A program made the translations under genes and the position numbers. DNA of 37,851 bases from Bordetella parapertussis (lineage in GTDB: Bacteria > Pseudomonadota > Gammaproteobacteria > Burkholderiales > SG8-41): positions 1-37,851 of the forward strand of contig CAMCYP010000011.1 of NCBI GenBank assembly GCA_945885345.1, written 5' to 3'. Shown here one piece after another: positions 25,367 through 33,539 of this stretch (the first letter of the stretch is position 1; each line of letters starts with the position of its first letter). Below the pieces are notes generated by a model. It had not been told where the DNA came from. It was given only the letters and a program-made list of their open reading frames with translations, and searched no databases.

Positions 25367-26602
25367 ATGATCGTCCATCGCTCCCCCTATCTGCGTCGCG
25401 CAGCCGTTGCGGCGTCGCTGCTTGTTGCAGGCATCATGACCGGCTGCGGACCGGCCGGCGGACCGCCCGCTTTTCCGCCTTCACCGGTCTCCGTCATCAC
25501 CACCGAACCGCGCGATGTGCCGATCGCGCTGGAGTACACCGCGCAGACCGCAGGCTACCGGGAAGTCGAGGTGCGCGCCCGGGTCAGCGGCATCCTGCAG
25601 AAGCGCAATTACCGCGAGGGCAGCACGGTACGCCAGGGCGAATCCCTGTTCAGCATTGACCCCGCACCCTTCCAGCTTGCACAGGCGCGCGCCCAGGCCG
25701 ACCTCGGTGTTGCCGAAGCCCAGCTGCAGCAGGCGCAACGCGAACTGACCCGGCTGAAGCCCGTGTATGAAGCCAAAGCTGTCAGCCAGAAAGAACTCGA
25801 TGACGCGACATCCAGCCAGCGTATTGCCGCAGCCCAGGTTGAAAGTTTGCGGGCACGGTTGAACGAAGCAAAACTCAATCTGGAATGGACCCGCGTTGAG
25901 TCCCCCATCACCGGTGTTGCCAGCCGCGCCGCAGTGTCGGAAGGCACACTGGTCTCCGGCCCGAACGTACTGCTGACGACGGTCACCCAGACCGATCCGA
26001 TGTATGTGATTTTCGGCATTTCCGACCGCGACCACCTCGCGTTGCGGCGCGACGTCGAAGCGGGCCGCGTCAAGCTGCCCGGCGACGGCAAACTCAAGGC
26101 CACGCTGAAACTCGGCGACGGCCAGGACTATGCGCGCAGTGGTGTGGTCAATTTCAGCGATGTGCGGGTCAACACCCAGACCGGCTCCAGTGAATCGCGT
26201 GCCGAGTTTGCCAATCCCGGCAACCAGCTGCGCGCCGGCGAATTTGTGCGAATCACCCTCTCCGGCGCCATGCGCCCCGGTGCCATCGTCATCCCGCAGC
26301 GCGCAGTGCTCGAGGGCCCGGGTGGCAAATTCGTCTACGTGGTCAATGCCGAATCCAAAGCCGAACCGCGCCCGGTCGATGTCGGCGCCTGGGTCACAGA
26401 CGGCTGGGTCATCAATGGTGGCCTCAAACCCGGCGAACGCGTCATCGTCGACGGTGTCATGAAAATCGGTCCCGGCGCTCCGGTCAATGTCACGGCTCCT
26501 GCAGCGCCAGAGACCAATGGCAAACCGGCAGCGAAGCCGGAAAACAAGCCAGCGGCCTCGCCCAAAGACAAACCCGCGGCCAAGTCGGCCGTGAAATCCT
26601 GA
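25367..26602 (+). CDS. RND efflux membrane fusion lipoprotein (AcrA/MexA-like)
   Basis: Periplasmic adaptor of 411 residues. The lipoprotein signal ends in GIMTGC, anchoring Cys27. Family blocks are the lipoyl half RARVSGILQKRNYREGSTV, the helical hairpin from about 110 to 190, the second lipoyl half WTRVESPITGVASRA, and the beta-barrel with TDPMYVIFGISDRD. The last about 40 residues are a Pro/Lys/Ala-rich tail of KPAAK-like repeats, absent from E. coli AcrA. It starts a three-gene operon with the RND pump 19 bases downstream. Confidence 0.95.
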   Translation: MIVHRSPYLRRAAVAASLLVAGIMTGCGPAGGPPAFPPSPVSVITTEPRDVPIALEYTAQTAGYREVEVRARVSGILQKRNYREGSTVRQGESLFSIDPAPFQLAQARAQADLGVAEAQLQQAQRELTRLKPVYEAKAVSQKELDDATSSQRIAAAQVESLRARLNEAKLNLEWTRVESPITGVASRAAVSEGTLVSGPNVLLTTVTQTDPMYVIFGISDRDHLALRRDVEAGRVKLPGDGKLKATLKLGDGQDYARSGVVNFSDVRVNTQTGSSESRAEFANPGNQLRAGEFVRITLSGAMRPGAIVIPQRAVLEGPGGKFVYVVNAESKAEPRPVDVGAWVTDGWVINGGLKPGERVIVDGVMKIGPGAPVNVTAPAAPETNGKPAAKPENKPAASPKDKPAAKSAVKS

Positions 26603-26621
26603 ACCCGGCGGACTGAAAACC

Positions 26622-29600
26622 ATGTCACGTTTCTTCATAGACCGCCCGATCTTCGCGGTGGTCGTATCCATATTCATCGTACTCGCCGGCCTTGCCGCGA
26701 TACGCGTGCTGCCGATTGCGCAATATCCGGAAATCGCCCCGCCGGTGGTCACCGTCCGCGCGGTCTACCCGGGTGCCTCGGCCCAGGTGCTCGAACAGAC
26801 CGTTGCAGCGCCGCTGGAAAACCAGATCACCGGCGTCGAGAACATGCTCTACATGAGCTCGACCTCGACTTCGAGCGGCGTCGTTGAAATCCAGGTCACC
26901 TTCGAAATCGGCGCTGACGTCGACAAGGCAGCGCTGAACGTCAACAATCGCGTCAAGCAGGCCGAACCGCGCCTGCCGCTGGAAGTCCGGCGTCAGGGCG
27001 TCACCGTCGAAAAAGGTTCATCGGCGTTCCTCCAGGTGATCGCGTTCAGCTCACCCGACGGCAGCCGCGATGACTTGTTCATCTCTAACTACGTCACGCT
27101 GAATGTGCTTGATGCGCTGAAGCGCATACCCGGCACCACCAACGTGCAGATTTTCGGCGCCAAGGATTACGCGATGCGCATCTGGACGCGTCCGGACCGC
27201 CTGGCACAGTTGAAACTGACCCCAGGTGACCTGACGCGCGCGCTGAACGAACAAAACGCGCAGTTTGCCGCCGGCAAGATCGGCCAGTCACCGACCGGTG
27301 GTCCGCAGGAACTGGTGTACACGATCACCACCAAGGGCCGTCTGTCGGAGCCCGCGGAATTCGAAAACATCGTCGTTCGCGCCAATCCGGACGGCACGCT
27401 GCTGCGGCTGAAGGACGTGGCGCGCGTCGAGCTCGGCTCCAAGGACTACGAGTTCATCGGTCGCGTTAACGGTAAAACAGCGACTCTCGTTGGCATTTTC
27501 CTGCAGCCCAATTCCAACGCGCTGGCCACCGCCGACCGCGTGAAAGCGGTGATGACGCCGCTGGCCCAGGCCTACCCGCCAGGGCTCACACACACCGTGG
27601 TTTATGACACCACGCGTTTTGTCCAGGTTTCGATCCGCGAAGTGGTGCATACGCTGCTCGAAGCCATGGCGCTGGTGTTCCTGGTGGTGTTCCTGTTCCT
27701 GCAGAACTGGCGCGCGACGCTGATTCCGTTCGCCGCGGTACCGGTATCACTGATCGGCACTTTCGCCGGCCTGCTGCTGCTCGGTTATTCGATCAACACA
27801 CTGACCCTGTTCGGCATGGTGCTCGCCATCGGCATCGTCGTCGACGATGCCATCGTGGTGCTGGAAAACGTCGAGCGCATCATGCACGAGGAGCACCTCG
27901 ATGCGCGCGAAGCGGCGATCAAGGCCATGCGCGAAGTCACCAGTCCGATCATCGCCATCGTGCTGACGCTGTGCGCGGTGTTTGTGCCGATCGCTTTCCT
28001 CGGCGGCTTGACCGGCGAGCTTTACCGCCAGTTCGCGGTCACGATCTCGATCGCCGTGGTCATTTCAGGCATTGTCGCGCTGACGCTGACACCATCCCTC
28101 TGCGTGCTGATCCTGAAACGCCAGCACGGCAAGCCGGGGCGCTTCTTCACCTGGTTCAACGGCTGGTTCGCGCGCATGACCGGACGTTATGTCGATGGCG
28201 TGACCTGGATGCTGCGGCGCGGCCTCATTGCGGTCCTGCTGTTCGCCGGCATGGTCGCGCTGACCTTCGGCCTGTGGAAAAGCACGCCGGGCTCGCTGGT
28301 GCCTGATGAAGACCAGGGTTATTACATCGCCGCAGTATTCCTGCCGGATGGTGCGACCCTTGAACGCACCGACAAAGTGGTCAACGAAGTGGTCGACATC
28401 ATCAAGTCGAATCCGGCCAACGAGACAGCGATTGCCTTCACCGGCTTTGACTTCCTTGGCGGCGGTTTCCGCAACAGCGCGGCAACCATTTTCGTCACAC
28501 AGAAACACTGGGATGAGCGCACGGTATCCACTGGCCAGCTGGTCGGCGAATTTTTCATGAAAACCGCGCACATCAAGGAAGGTCTGGCGCTGGCCTTCGG
28601 CCCGCCGCCGATTTTCGGCCTGGGCAATGCCGGCGGTTTCGAGTTCTACATCCAGAACCGCGGCGAAGGCGGCGCGAAAAAACTTTCGGAAGCCACGCAG
28701 CAGCTGCTGGCCGCGGTGCAGAAGGACCCGATGTTCGGGCAGGTCAACACCCTGTGGCGCGCCAACGTGCCTCAGCTCTATGTCGAGACCGACCGCGAAA
28801 AAGCCAAAACACTGGGAGTGCCGATCGACGAACTCTACAACACACTGGCCTCGACGCTGGGCACCGCCTATGTCAATGATTTCAACAAATTCGGCCGTAC
28901 CTGGCAGGTGCTGATGTCGGCGGAACCGGGTTACCGTAAACGCCCCGACGATGTCGGCGCGGTGTACGTGCGCTCGGATCGCGGCGCGATGGTGCCGCTG
29001 TCTGCACTGGCCAAGATCAACTATTCCTCGGGGCCGGACTCTCTCGATCGTTTCAACAACCTGCCTGCGGTGAAGATTTTCGGTTCGGCCAAACCGGGCT
29101 ACAGCTCGGGCGAAGCCATTGCCGGCATGGAACGCATCGCGAAGGCGACACTGCCCGCCGATTTCACCTTTGACTGGGGCGGCTCCTCGTTCCAGGAAAA
29201 ACGCTCGGGCGGCACTTCGGTACTGGCTCTGGGGCTGGCGGCGCTGATGGTATTCCTGATCCTTGCTGCGCAGTACGACCGCTGGTCACTGCCGCTGGCG
29301 GTGATGCTGGCGCTGCCTTTCGGCACCTTCGGCGCACTGGCAGCCATTTTCATCAACAACCTGCTGCCGATGCCGTATTACCTGGCGTCGGGCGTGCCGT
29401 GGTTGCAGGGCCTGCTCTCGCCGCTGGCCCACATCGCCCGCCTCAGCAATGACGTTTATTTCCAGATTGGTCTGGTCACGCTGCTCGGCCTGGCCGCAAA
29501 AAACGCGATCCTGATCGTTGAATTCGCGGTGATGAAAAAAAATGAAGGCATGTCGACTGCTGCAGCGGCCATCGAAGCGGCACGGCTGCGTTTCCGCCCG

Positions 29601-29900
29601 ATCCTGATGACCTCACTCGCCTTCATCCTCGGCGTGGTACCGCTGGTCATCTCCAGCGGCGCCGGTGCCGGCGCGCGCCATTCGGCGGGAACCGGTGTCA
29701 TGGGCGGCATGCTGGCGGCAACCTTCCTCGCCATTTTCTTCATCCCCTGGTTCTACAAACTGATCGTGGACCGCAAGCTCTCCGATTCACGCTCCACCGA
29801 AGAAATCGAAAGTGAAGTGGCGCACCACCGCGAACAGGCATTGCGTACGATCCATACACCGCGCCATGCGCCGCCCAGCAAGGAATCCGGCAATGAATAA
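26622..29900 (+). CDS. RND multidrug efflux pump, AcrB/MexB-like (HAE1)
   Basis: Inner-membrane proton/drug antiporter of 1092 residues, somewhat longer than E. coli AcrB (1049). It starts MSRFFIDRPIFAVVVSIFIVLAGL. The proton-relay Asp pair is in GIVVDDAIVVLENVERIM at about 407-408, and the TM10 lysine is in AAKNAILIVEFAVM. Large periplasmic loops and about twelve membrane segments are present. It assembles with the fusion protein and the OMF gene that overlaps its end, forming a tripartite pump. Substrates are not predictable, but drugs or solvents are usual. Confidence 0.97.
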   Translation: MSRFFIDRPIFAVVVSIFIVLAGLAAIRVLPIAQYPEIAPPVVTVRAVYPGASAQVLEQTVAAPLENQITGVENMLYMSSTSTSSGVVEIQVTFEIGADVDKAALNVNNRVKQAEPRLPLEVRRQGVTVEKGSSAFLQVIAFSSPDGSRDDLFISNYVTLNVLDALKRIPGTTNVQIFGAKDYAMRIWTRPDRLAQLKLTPGDLTRALNEQNAQFAAGKIGQSPTGGPQELVYTITTKGRLSEPAEFENIVVRANPDGTLLRLKDVARVELGSKDYEFIGRVNGKTATLVGIFLQPNSNALATADRVKAVMTPLAQAYPPGLTHTVVYDTTRFVQVSIREVVHTLLEAMALVFLVVFLFLQNWRATLIPFAAVPVSLIGTFAGLLLLGYSINTLTLFGMVLAIGIVVDDAIVVLENVERIMHEEHLDAREAAIKAMREVTSPIIAIVLTLCAVFVPIAFLGGLTGELYRQFAVTISIAVVISGIVALTLTPSLCVLILKRQHGKPGRFFTWFNGWFARMTGRYVDGVTWMLRRGLIAVLLFAGMVALTFGLWKSTPGSLVPDEDQGYYIAAVFLPDGATLERTDKVVNEVVDIIKSNPANETAIAFTGFDFLGGGFRNSAATIFVTQKHWDERTVSTGQLVGEFFMKTAHIKEGLALAFGPPPIFGLGNAGGFEFYIQNRGEGGAKKLSEATQQLLAAVQKDPMFGQVNTLWRANVPQLYVETDREKAKTLGVPIDELYNTLASTLGTAYVNDFNKFGRTWQVLMSAEPGYRKRPDDVGAVYVRSDRGAMVPLSALAKINYSSGPDSLDRFNNLPAVKIFGSAKPGYSSGEAIAGMERIAKATLPADFTFDWGGSSFQEKRSGGTSVLALGLAALMVFLILAAQYDRWSLPLAVMLALPFGTFGALAAIFINNLLPMPYYLASGVPWLQGLLSPLAHIARLSNDVYFQIGLVTLLGLAAKNAILIVEFAVMKKNEGMSTAAAAIEAARLRFRPILMTSLAFILGVVPLVISSGAGAGARHSAGTGVMGGMLAATFLAIFFIPWFYKLIVDRKLSDSRSTEEIESEVAHHREQALRTIHTPRHAPPSKESGNE

Positions 29901-31332
29901 AAAAACGCTGTCATACCTGGTTGTTGCCTCCGCGTTGCTGGCCGGTTGCAGCATGGGCCCGGCCTACGAACGCCCCGCCAATGAGCTGCCGGAAACCTGG
30001 AGCGCCGCGCCGGCACAGGGCCGGACCATTGCCACCGACCACTGGTGGACGGTTTATGGCGATGCCACGCTCGAACGCCTGATCAGCGAAGCGCTGGCCG
30101 GCAACCAGGACTTGGCGCTGGCCACTGCCCGCCTCGACGAAGTGCGGGCACTGGCACGGATTGCCGATGCCGAGCTGGTACCGTCGGTTGACGCCGCGTT
30201 CCAGCGCGACCGCACGCGGCGCTCGAACAGTACTGCAACGCGTTTTCCGGGCTCCCTGGAAAACAACAATTACCGCGGGCAGCTCAATGTCTCCTATGAA
30301 CTCGACCTGTGGGGTCGCCTGCGTGACAGCGCCAAAGCCGCGCGTGCCGAACTGCTGGCAACCACGGCGGCACGCGAGACCGTGCGCATTGCACTGACCA
30401 CCGAAGTCACGCAGTCCTATTACGCACTGGTGGCCTACGATGCGCAGATCGTTGCGACGCGCAAAGCGCTGGCACTGCGCCAGGACAATCTGCGTCTGCA
30501 GCGCGTCCGCGCCGACGCCGGGCTGATCAATGAATTTGCATTGCGCCAGCTTGAAGCCGAAGTGGCCGCGGCGCAGGCGCAATTGCCTGCGCTCGAACGC
30601 CGCCGTACCAGCGAAGAACTCGCACTGGGCGTGCTGCTCGGTCGCAGTCCGCGCGCGCTGATCAACGAAACCGTCAGCCGCAGCGCCGAATCCGGACAGC
30701 CGGCAACCCCGGTCATTCCGGCCGACCTGCCGTCATCACTGTTGCTGCGCCGGCCCGATGTGGTGACTGCCGAGCAGCGACTGATCGCCGCCAATGCGCG
30801 CATCGGCGCCGCCCGCGCCGCACTGTTCCCGCAGATCGGGCTCAGCGGATATCTGGGCAGCGAAAGTGCTGCGCTGACCAATCTGTTCACGGCACCGGCC
30901 CGCATCTGGAGTCTGGGCTTCGGGCTGGCACAGCCGATTTTCCAGGGCGGCCGGCTGTTCGGCGAAATCGAAGCGGTGGAGGCGCGCGAACGCCAGGCGC
31001 TGGCGCAGTATCAGAAAACACTGCAGACGGCGTTCCGCGAAACCCACGATGCCCTGGTGGCACAGACCAAGGCACGCGAAGTGTTTGATGCCGAAAACAC
31101 GCGCGCCACGGCGCTGACTGAAACACTGCGCCTCGCGCGCATCCGCTATGACAACGGCCTGACCAGCCAGCTTGAAGTACTTGATGCGGAGCGCAACCTG
31201 CTCAGCGCGGAACTCAACCGCGTCGATGCACTGCGCGCGCAACGCGCAGCCATCGCCGACGTGGTGAAAGCACTGGGTGGCGGCTGGGAGGGGCTCGAAG
31301 GCAGAGCACCCGCGGTCGCACAAAAGAACTGA
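29893..31332 (+). CDS. RND outer-membrane channel lipoprotein (OprM/NodT family)
   Basis: Outer membrane efflux protein of 479 residues from the ATG at 29893, which overlaps the pump gene by 8 bases; AGGA lies just upstream inside that gene. The lipoprotein signal ends ASALLAGC (Cys19), followed by MGPAYERPANELPETW, a typical OprM-type start. Two OEP repeats are present, with NYRGQLNVSYELDLWGRLRDS and IWSLGFGLAQPIFQGGRLFGE. It forms the trimeric channel of the tripartite pump. An upstream frame extension to 29812 lies within the pump gene and is rejected. Confidence 0.96.
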   Translation: MNKKTLSYLVVASALLAGCSMGPAYERPANELPETWSAAPAQGRTIATDHWWTVYGDATLERLISEALAGNQDLALATARLDEVRALARIADAELVPSVDAAFQRDRTRRSNSTATRFPGSLENNNYRGQLNVSYELDLWGRLRDSAKAARAELLATTAARETVRIALTTEVTQSYYALVAYDAQIVATRKALALRQDNLRLQRVRADAGLINEFALRQLEAEVAAAQAQLPALERRRTSEELALGVLLGRSPRALINETVSRSAESGQPATPVIPADLPSSLLLRRPDVVTAEQRLIAANARIGAARAALFPQIGLSGYLGSESAALTNLFTAPARIWSLGFGLAQPIFQGGRLFGEIEAVEARERQALAQYQKTLQTAFRETHDALVAQTKAREVFDAENTRATALTETLRLARIRYDNGLTSQLEVLDAERNLLSAELNRVDALRAQRAAIADVVKALGGGWEGLEGRAPAVAQKN

Positions 31333-31350
31333 TTATCAAATAAGCAAAGC

Positions 31351-31388
31351 AAAAGGCGGTGACCCATTCCGGGCCACCGCCTTTTTTT
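31351..31388 (+). terminator. Bidirectional rho-independent terminator
   Basis: AAAAGGCGGTG (31351-31361) and CACCGCCTTTT (31375-31385) form an 11-bp stem, with further inner CCC/GGG pairing. On the plus strand a T-run follows for the efflux operon. On the minus strand CCTTTTGCTTT follows, so it may also end the converging Bug gene. Confidence 0.92.
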
Positions 31389-31399
31389 GTGGAGTCGAC

Positions 31400-32233
31400 T
31401 TACTGGGCTTTCATGCCCACATCGCTCACCAGTTTGACGTAGCGCTCGTATTCAGACTTCATCAGTTTGTCGTAAGCCTCCGGCCCCGAACCCACCGCTT
31501 CCGCACCCTGTTTCTCGAACGCATCCCGGATGCGCGGCTGGGCGACGATTTTTTTCACGTCCGCAGCCAGTTGCGCCACGATTCTTTTCGGCACGCCGGC
31601 GGGACCAACGATGCCGAACCAGCCATCGGATTGCGCCGCCGGCAAGCCCTCCTCGACGATGGACGGGATATTCGGAAAAGCCGGATTGCGTTTTGCCGAT
31701 GTCACCGCCAGCGGTCGCAGGCGCCCGTCACGCACCATCGGGGACAGCGTCGGCACCGTGAACACCAGGTAATGCACGCACCCGGCGATCGTTTCACCGA
31801 ACGCATCCGGCACCACCTTGAACGGCACATGCACCGTGCGCACACCCGCCGCCTGGTTGAAGATTTCCCCGGCGATGTGCGCCAGCGTGCCGATGCCGAG
31901 CGAACCATAGTTGTACTTCGACGGATCCTTCTGCAGCAGCGCGGCAACGGTATGCGGCGGCGCGACCATGGCGTAGGTGTAACCGTCAGCCGTCGATTTG
32001 GAAAGTATGCTGCTGCCGATCATCCCGCCGGCGCCAGGCCGGTTATCGACAACGATCTGCTGGCCGTAGAGTTCCGACAGCGGCACGCTCAGCGTGCGCG
32101 ACAGGAAATCGCTGGCCGATCCCGGCGGCAACGGCACGATCATGCGGATCGGACGTTCGGGAAATTTCTGGGCTGCGGCCACACCGACACACATCAACGC
32201 CAGGACAGCAGTCAGCCTTGATAACGATTTCAT
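31400..32233 (-). CDS. Bug-family receptor with an internal deletion
   Basis: Bug-type periplasmic binding protein, 277 residues from the ATG at 32233; AGGAG lies upstream. The signal peptide is MKSLSRLTAVLALMCVGVAAA. Blocks RPIRMIVPLPPGSAS, VVDNRPGAGGMIG, DGYTYAMVAPP and GRLRPLAVTSAKR are present. About 43 residues usual between DGYT and the NYGS block are missing: DGYT to NYGS spans 29 positions here and 72 in the Bug gene at 6431. The lost stretch is the LPY...PAKSVKEL segment. Adding it back gives 320, the family norm. The frame is intact, so it may be folded but altered, or a recent loss of function. The VOC gene is divergent. Confidence 0.85.
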   Translation of the reverse strand: MKSLSRLTAVLALMCVGVAAAQKFPERPIRMIVPLPPGSASDFLSRTLSVPLSELYGQQIVVDNRPGAGGMIGSSILSKSTADGYTYAMVAPPHTVAALLQKDPSKYNYGSLGIGTLAHIAGEIFNQAAGVRTVHVPFKVVPDAFGETIAGCVHYLVFTVPTLSPMVRDGRLRPLAVTSAKRNPAFPNIPSIVEEGLPAAQSDGWFGIVGPAGVPKRIVAQLAADVKKIVAQPRIRDAFEKQGAEAVGSGPEAYDKLMKSEYERYVKLVSDVGMKAQ

Positions 32234-32291
32234 GCGCCTCTCCTCCCTTGCCAGCCGGGCATCTGCCCTTGTGATTGTTGTGCGAACCGGA

Positions 32292-32366
32292 TGCGCAATG
32301 CGGTGATTGCGCAGTGTCATGGCAAGCGGCGGTGTTTGTTTGCACAATGCGGACAGCAGCGCATTG
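32292..32366. promoter_or_regulatory. Two related palindromes upstream of truncated Bug gene
   Basis: TGCGCAAT-N6-ATTGCGCA (32292-32313, perfect 8-bp arms) and CAATGCG-N8-CGCATTG (32345-32366, perfect 7-bp arms) share the word CAATGCGG and lie about 53 bases apart in the 251-base divergent Bug/VOC gap. They look like a pair of operator sites for one dimeric regulator. AT-rich DNA at 32410-32450 may be the VOC promoter. Confidence 0.5.
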
Positions 32367-32484
32367 CGAGGATGTTCAAGGCAGGCTAGAGTGGACGCAG
32401 AGCAGCACTGAAATTATGAAAAATAACAATATAAACAATGGCATACGATAATTACCGGCCAATCCGGCCACTGGAGTAGACCTG

Positions 32485-32925
32485 ATGAAAATCGACCGCA
32501 TCCACCATCTCAACATCCGCTGCGCATTGAGCGATCTCGCCGCGATTGAAAAGTTTTACGCTGAAGTGCTCGGGCTGCACAAAGGCCCGCGACCGAATTT
32601 TCCCAATCCCGGCATCTGGCTTTATCTGGACAATCATCCGCTGGTGCATGTCAGCGCGCGCTGTGCTGACGGTTTCCTGCAGGAAAAGCACCACGGCAGC
32701 GTCGATCACATCGCATTCGATAGCCACGGCGCTGCGGAATTCCAGGCAAAACTGGACCGCATGAACCTCAAATACGAACAGCAGAACGTGCCGGATGCCG
32801 GTTACCAGATATTCATGCGTGACCCGGTGGGCACCCTGCTCGAATTCAATTTCCCCAACAGCGAGGCGCCGGAAGTCATTGCCTCGGGCACGCTCGCGCC
32901 GCGCCAGACGGCCACAGCCGCCTGA
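32485..32925 (+). CDS. VOC-family (glyoxalase/dioxygenase fold) protein
   Basis: Cytoplasmic protein of 146 residues with two beta-alpha-beta units. HHLNIRC starts the first unit, followed by EVLGLHKGPRP. VDHIAFDSHG and the C-terminal GTLLEFNF match the metal-binding His and Glu positions of glyoxalase/extradiol-type VOC enzymes. The reaction cannot be named from sequence. It is divergent from the truncated Bug gene and converges with the nitroreductase gene (6 bases between). Confidence 0.88.
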   Translation: MKIDRIHHLNIRCALSDLAAIEKFYAEVLGLHKGPRPNFPNPGIWLYLDNHPLVHVSARCADGFLQEKHHGSVDHIAFDSHGAAEFQAKLDRMNLKYEQQNVPDAGYQIFMRDPVGTLLEFNFPNSEAPEVIASGTLAPRQTATAA

Positions 32926-32931
32926 TCGCCC

Positions 32932-33528
32932 TCAACCGCCCCAGCGGCCGCAGTAAAAACGCTCGGCCAGCGGTTTCCGCGCGCGCGGCTTGAGTTCTTT
33001 CTGCCGCGTTTCTTCATCGGCGATGGTTTCTGCCGCCGCCTGATGGCCGACGGCAATCATCGCCATCGGCGTGAAATCCGCCGGAATCGCAAACGCAGTA
33101 CGCGCCTTGTCCATATCAAAACCACCCATCTGGTGCGCAACCAGTCCCTGCGCCACCGCCTCCAGCGTCAATGACAGAGCGGCCATGCCGGTGTCGTACT
33201 GCCCCCAGCGATTGGATTTGCCGTTGTGCTCGAATATCGACCCGGCACAGGCTAGGAACAGCAACGGCACGTTCTGACACCACTTGCGGTTGTTCTCCGA
33301 CAGGCAATCAAAAGCCTGCTGCCAGCCTGCCGCATCGTCGGCGCGGCTCCAGTAGAGAAAACGCCAGGGCTCGGCGCCGTTGCATGACGGCGCCCAGCGC
33401 GCCGCTTCGAGCAACGCTGTCAACTGCGCCTTGGTCACACCCTGCGTCGCGTCAAACGCGCGTGGACTCCAGCGTCGCGCTGCGAGTTCGTTGATGGGCA
33501 CACTGGTGATTGCCTTGCGTTCCTGCAT
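32932..33528 (-). CDS. Nitroreductase family protein
   Basis: FMN-dependent oxidoreductase of 198 residues. The N-terminal RRWSPRAFD and EAARWAPSCNGAEPWRFLYW blocks bind flavin phosphate. GQYDTGMAALSLTLEAVAQGLVAHQMGGFD is the family core, and MAMIAVGHQ leads to the end. GGAG lies about 7 bases before the ATG. It starts 11 bases after the stop of the DedA-rhodanese gene, so it is probably co-transcribed with it. The physiological substrate is unknown. Confidence 0.92.
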   Translation of the reverse strand: MQERKAITSVPINELAARRWSPRAFDATQGVTKAQLTALLEAARWAPSCNGAEPWRFLYWSRADDAAGWQQAFDCLSENNRKWCQNVPLLFLACAGSIFEHNGKSNRWGQYDTGMAALSLTLEAVAQGLVAHQMGGFDMDKARTAFAIPADFTPMAMIAVGHQAAAETIADEETRQKELKPRARKPLAERFYCGRWGG

Positions 33529-33539
33529 GTTGTTCTCCG

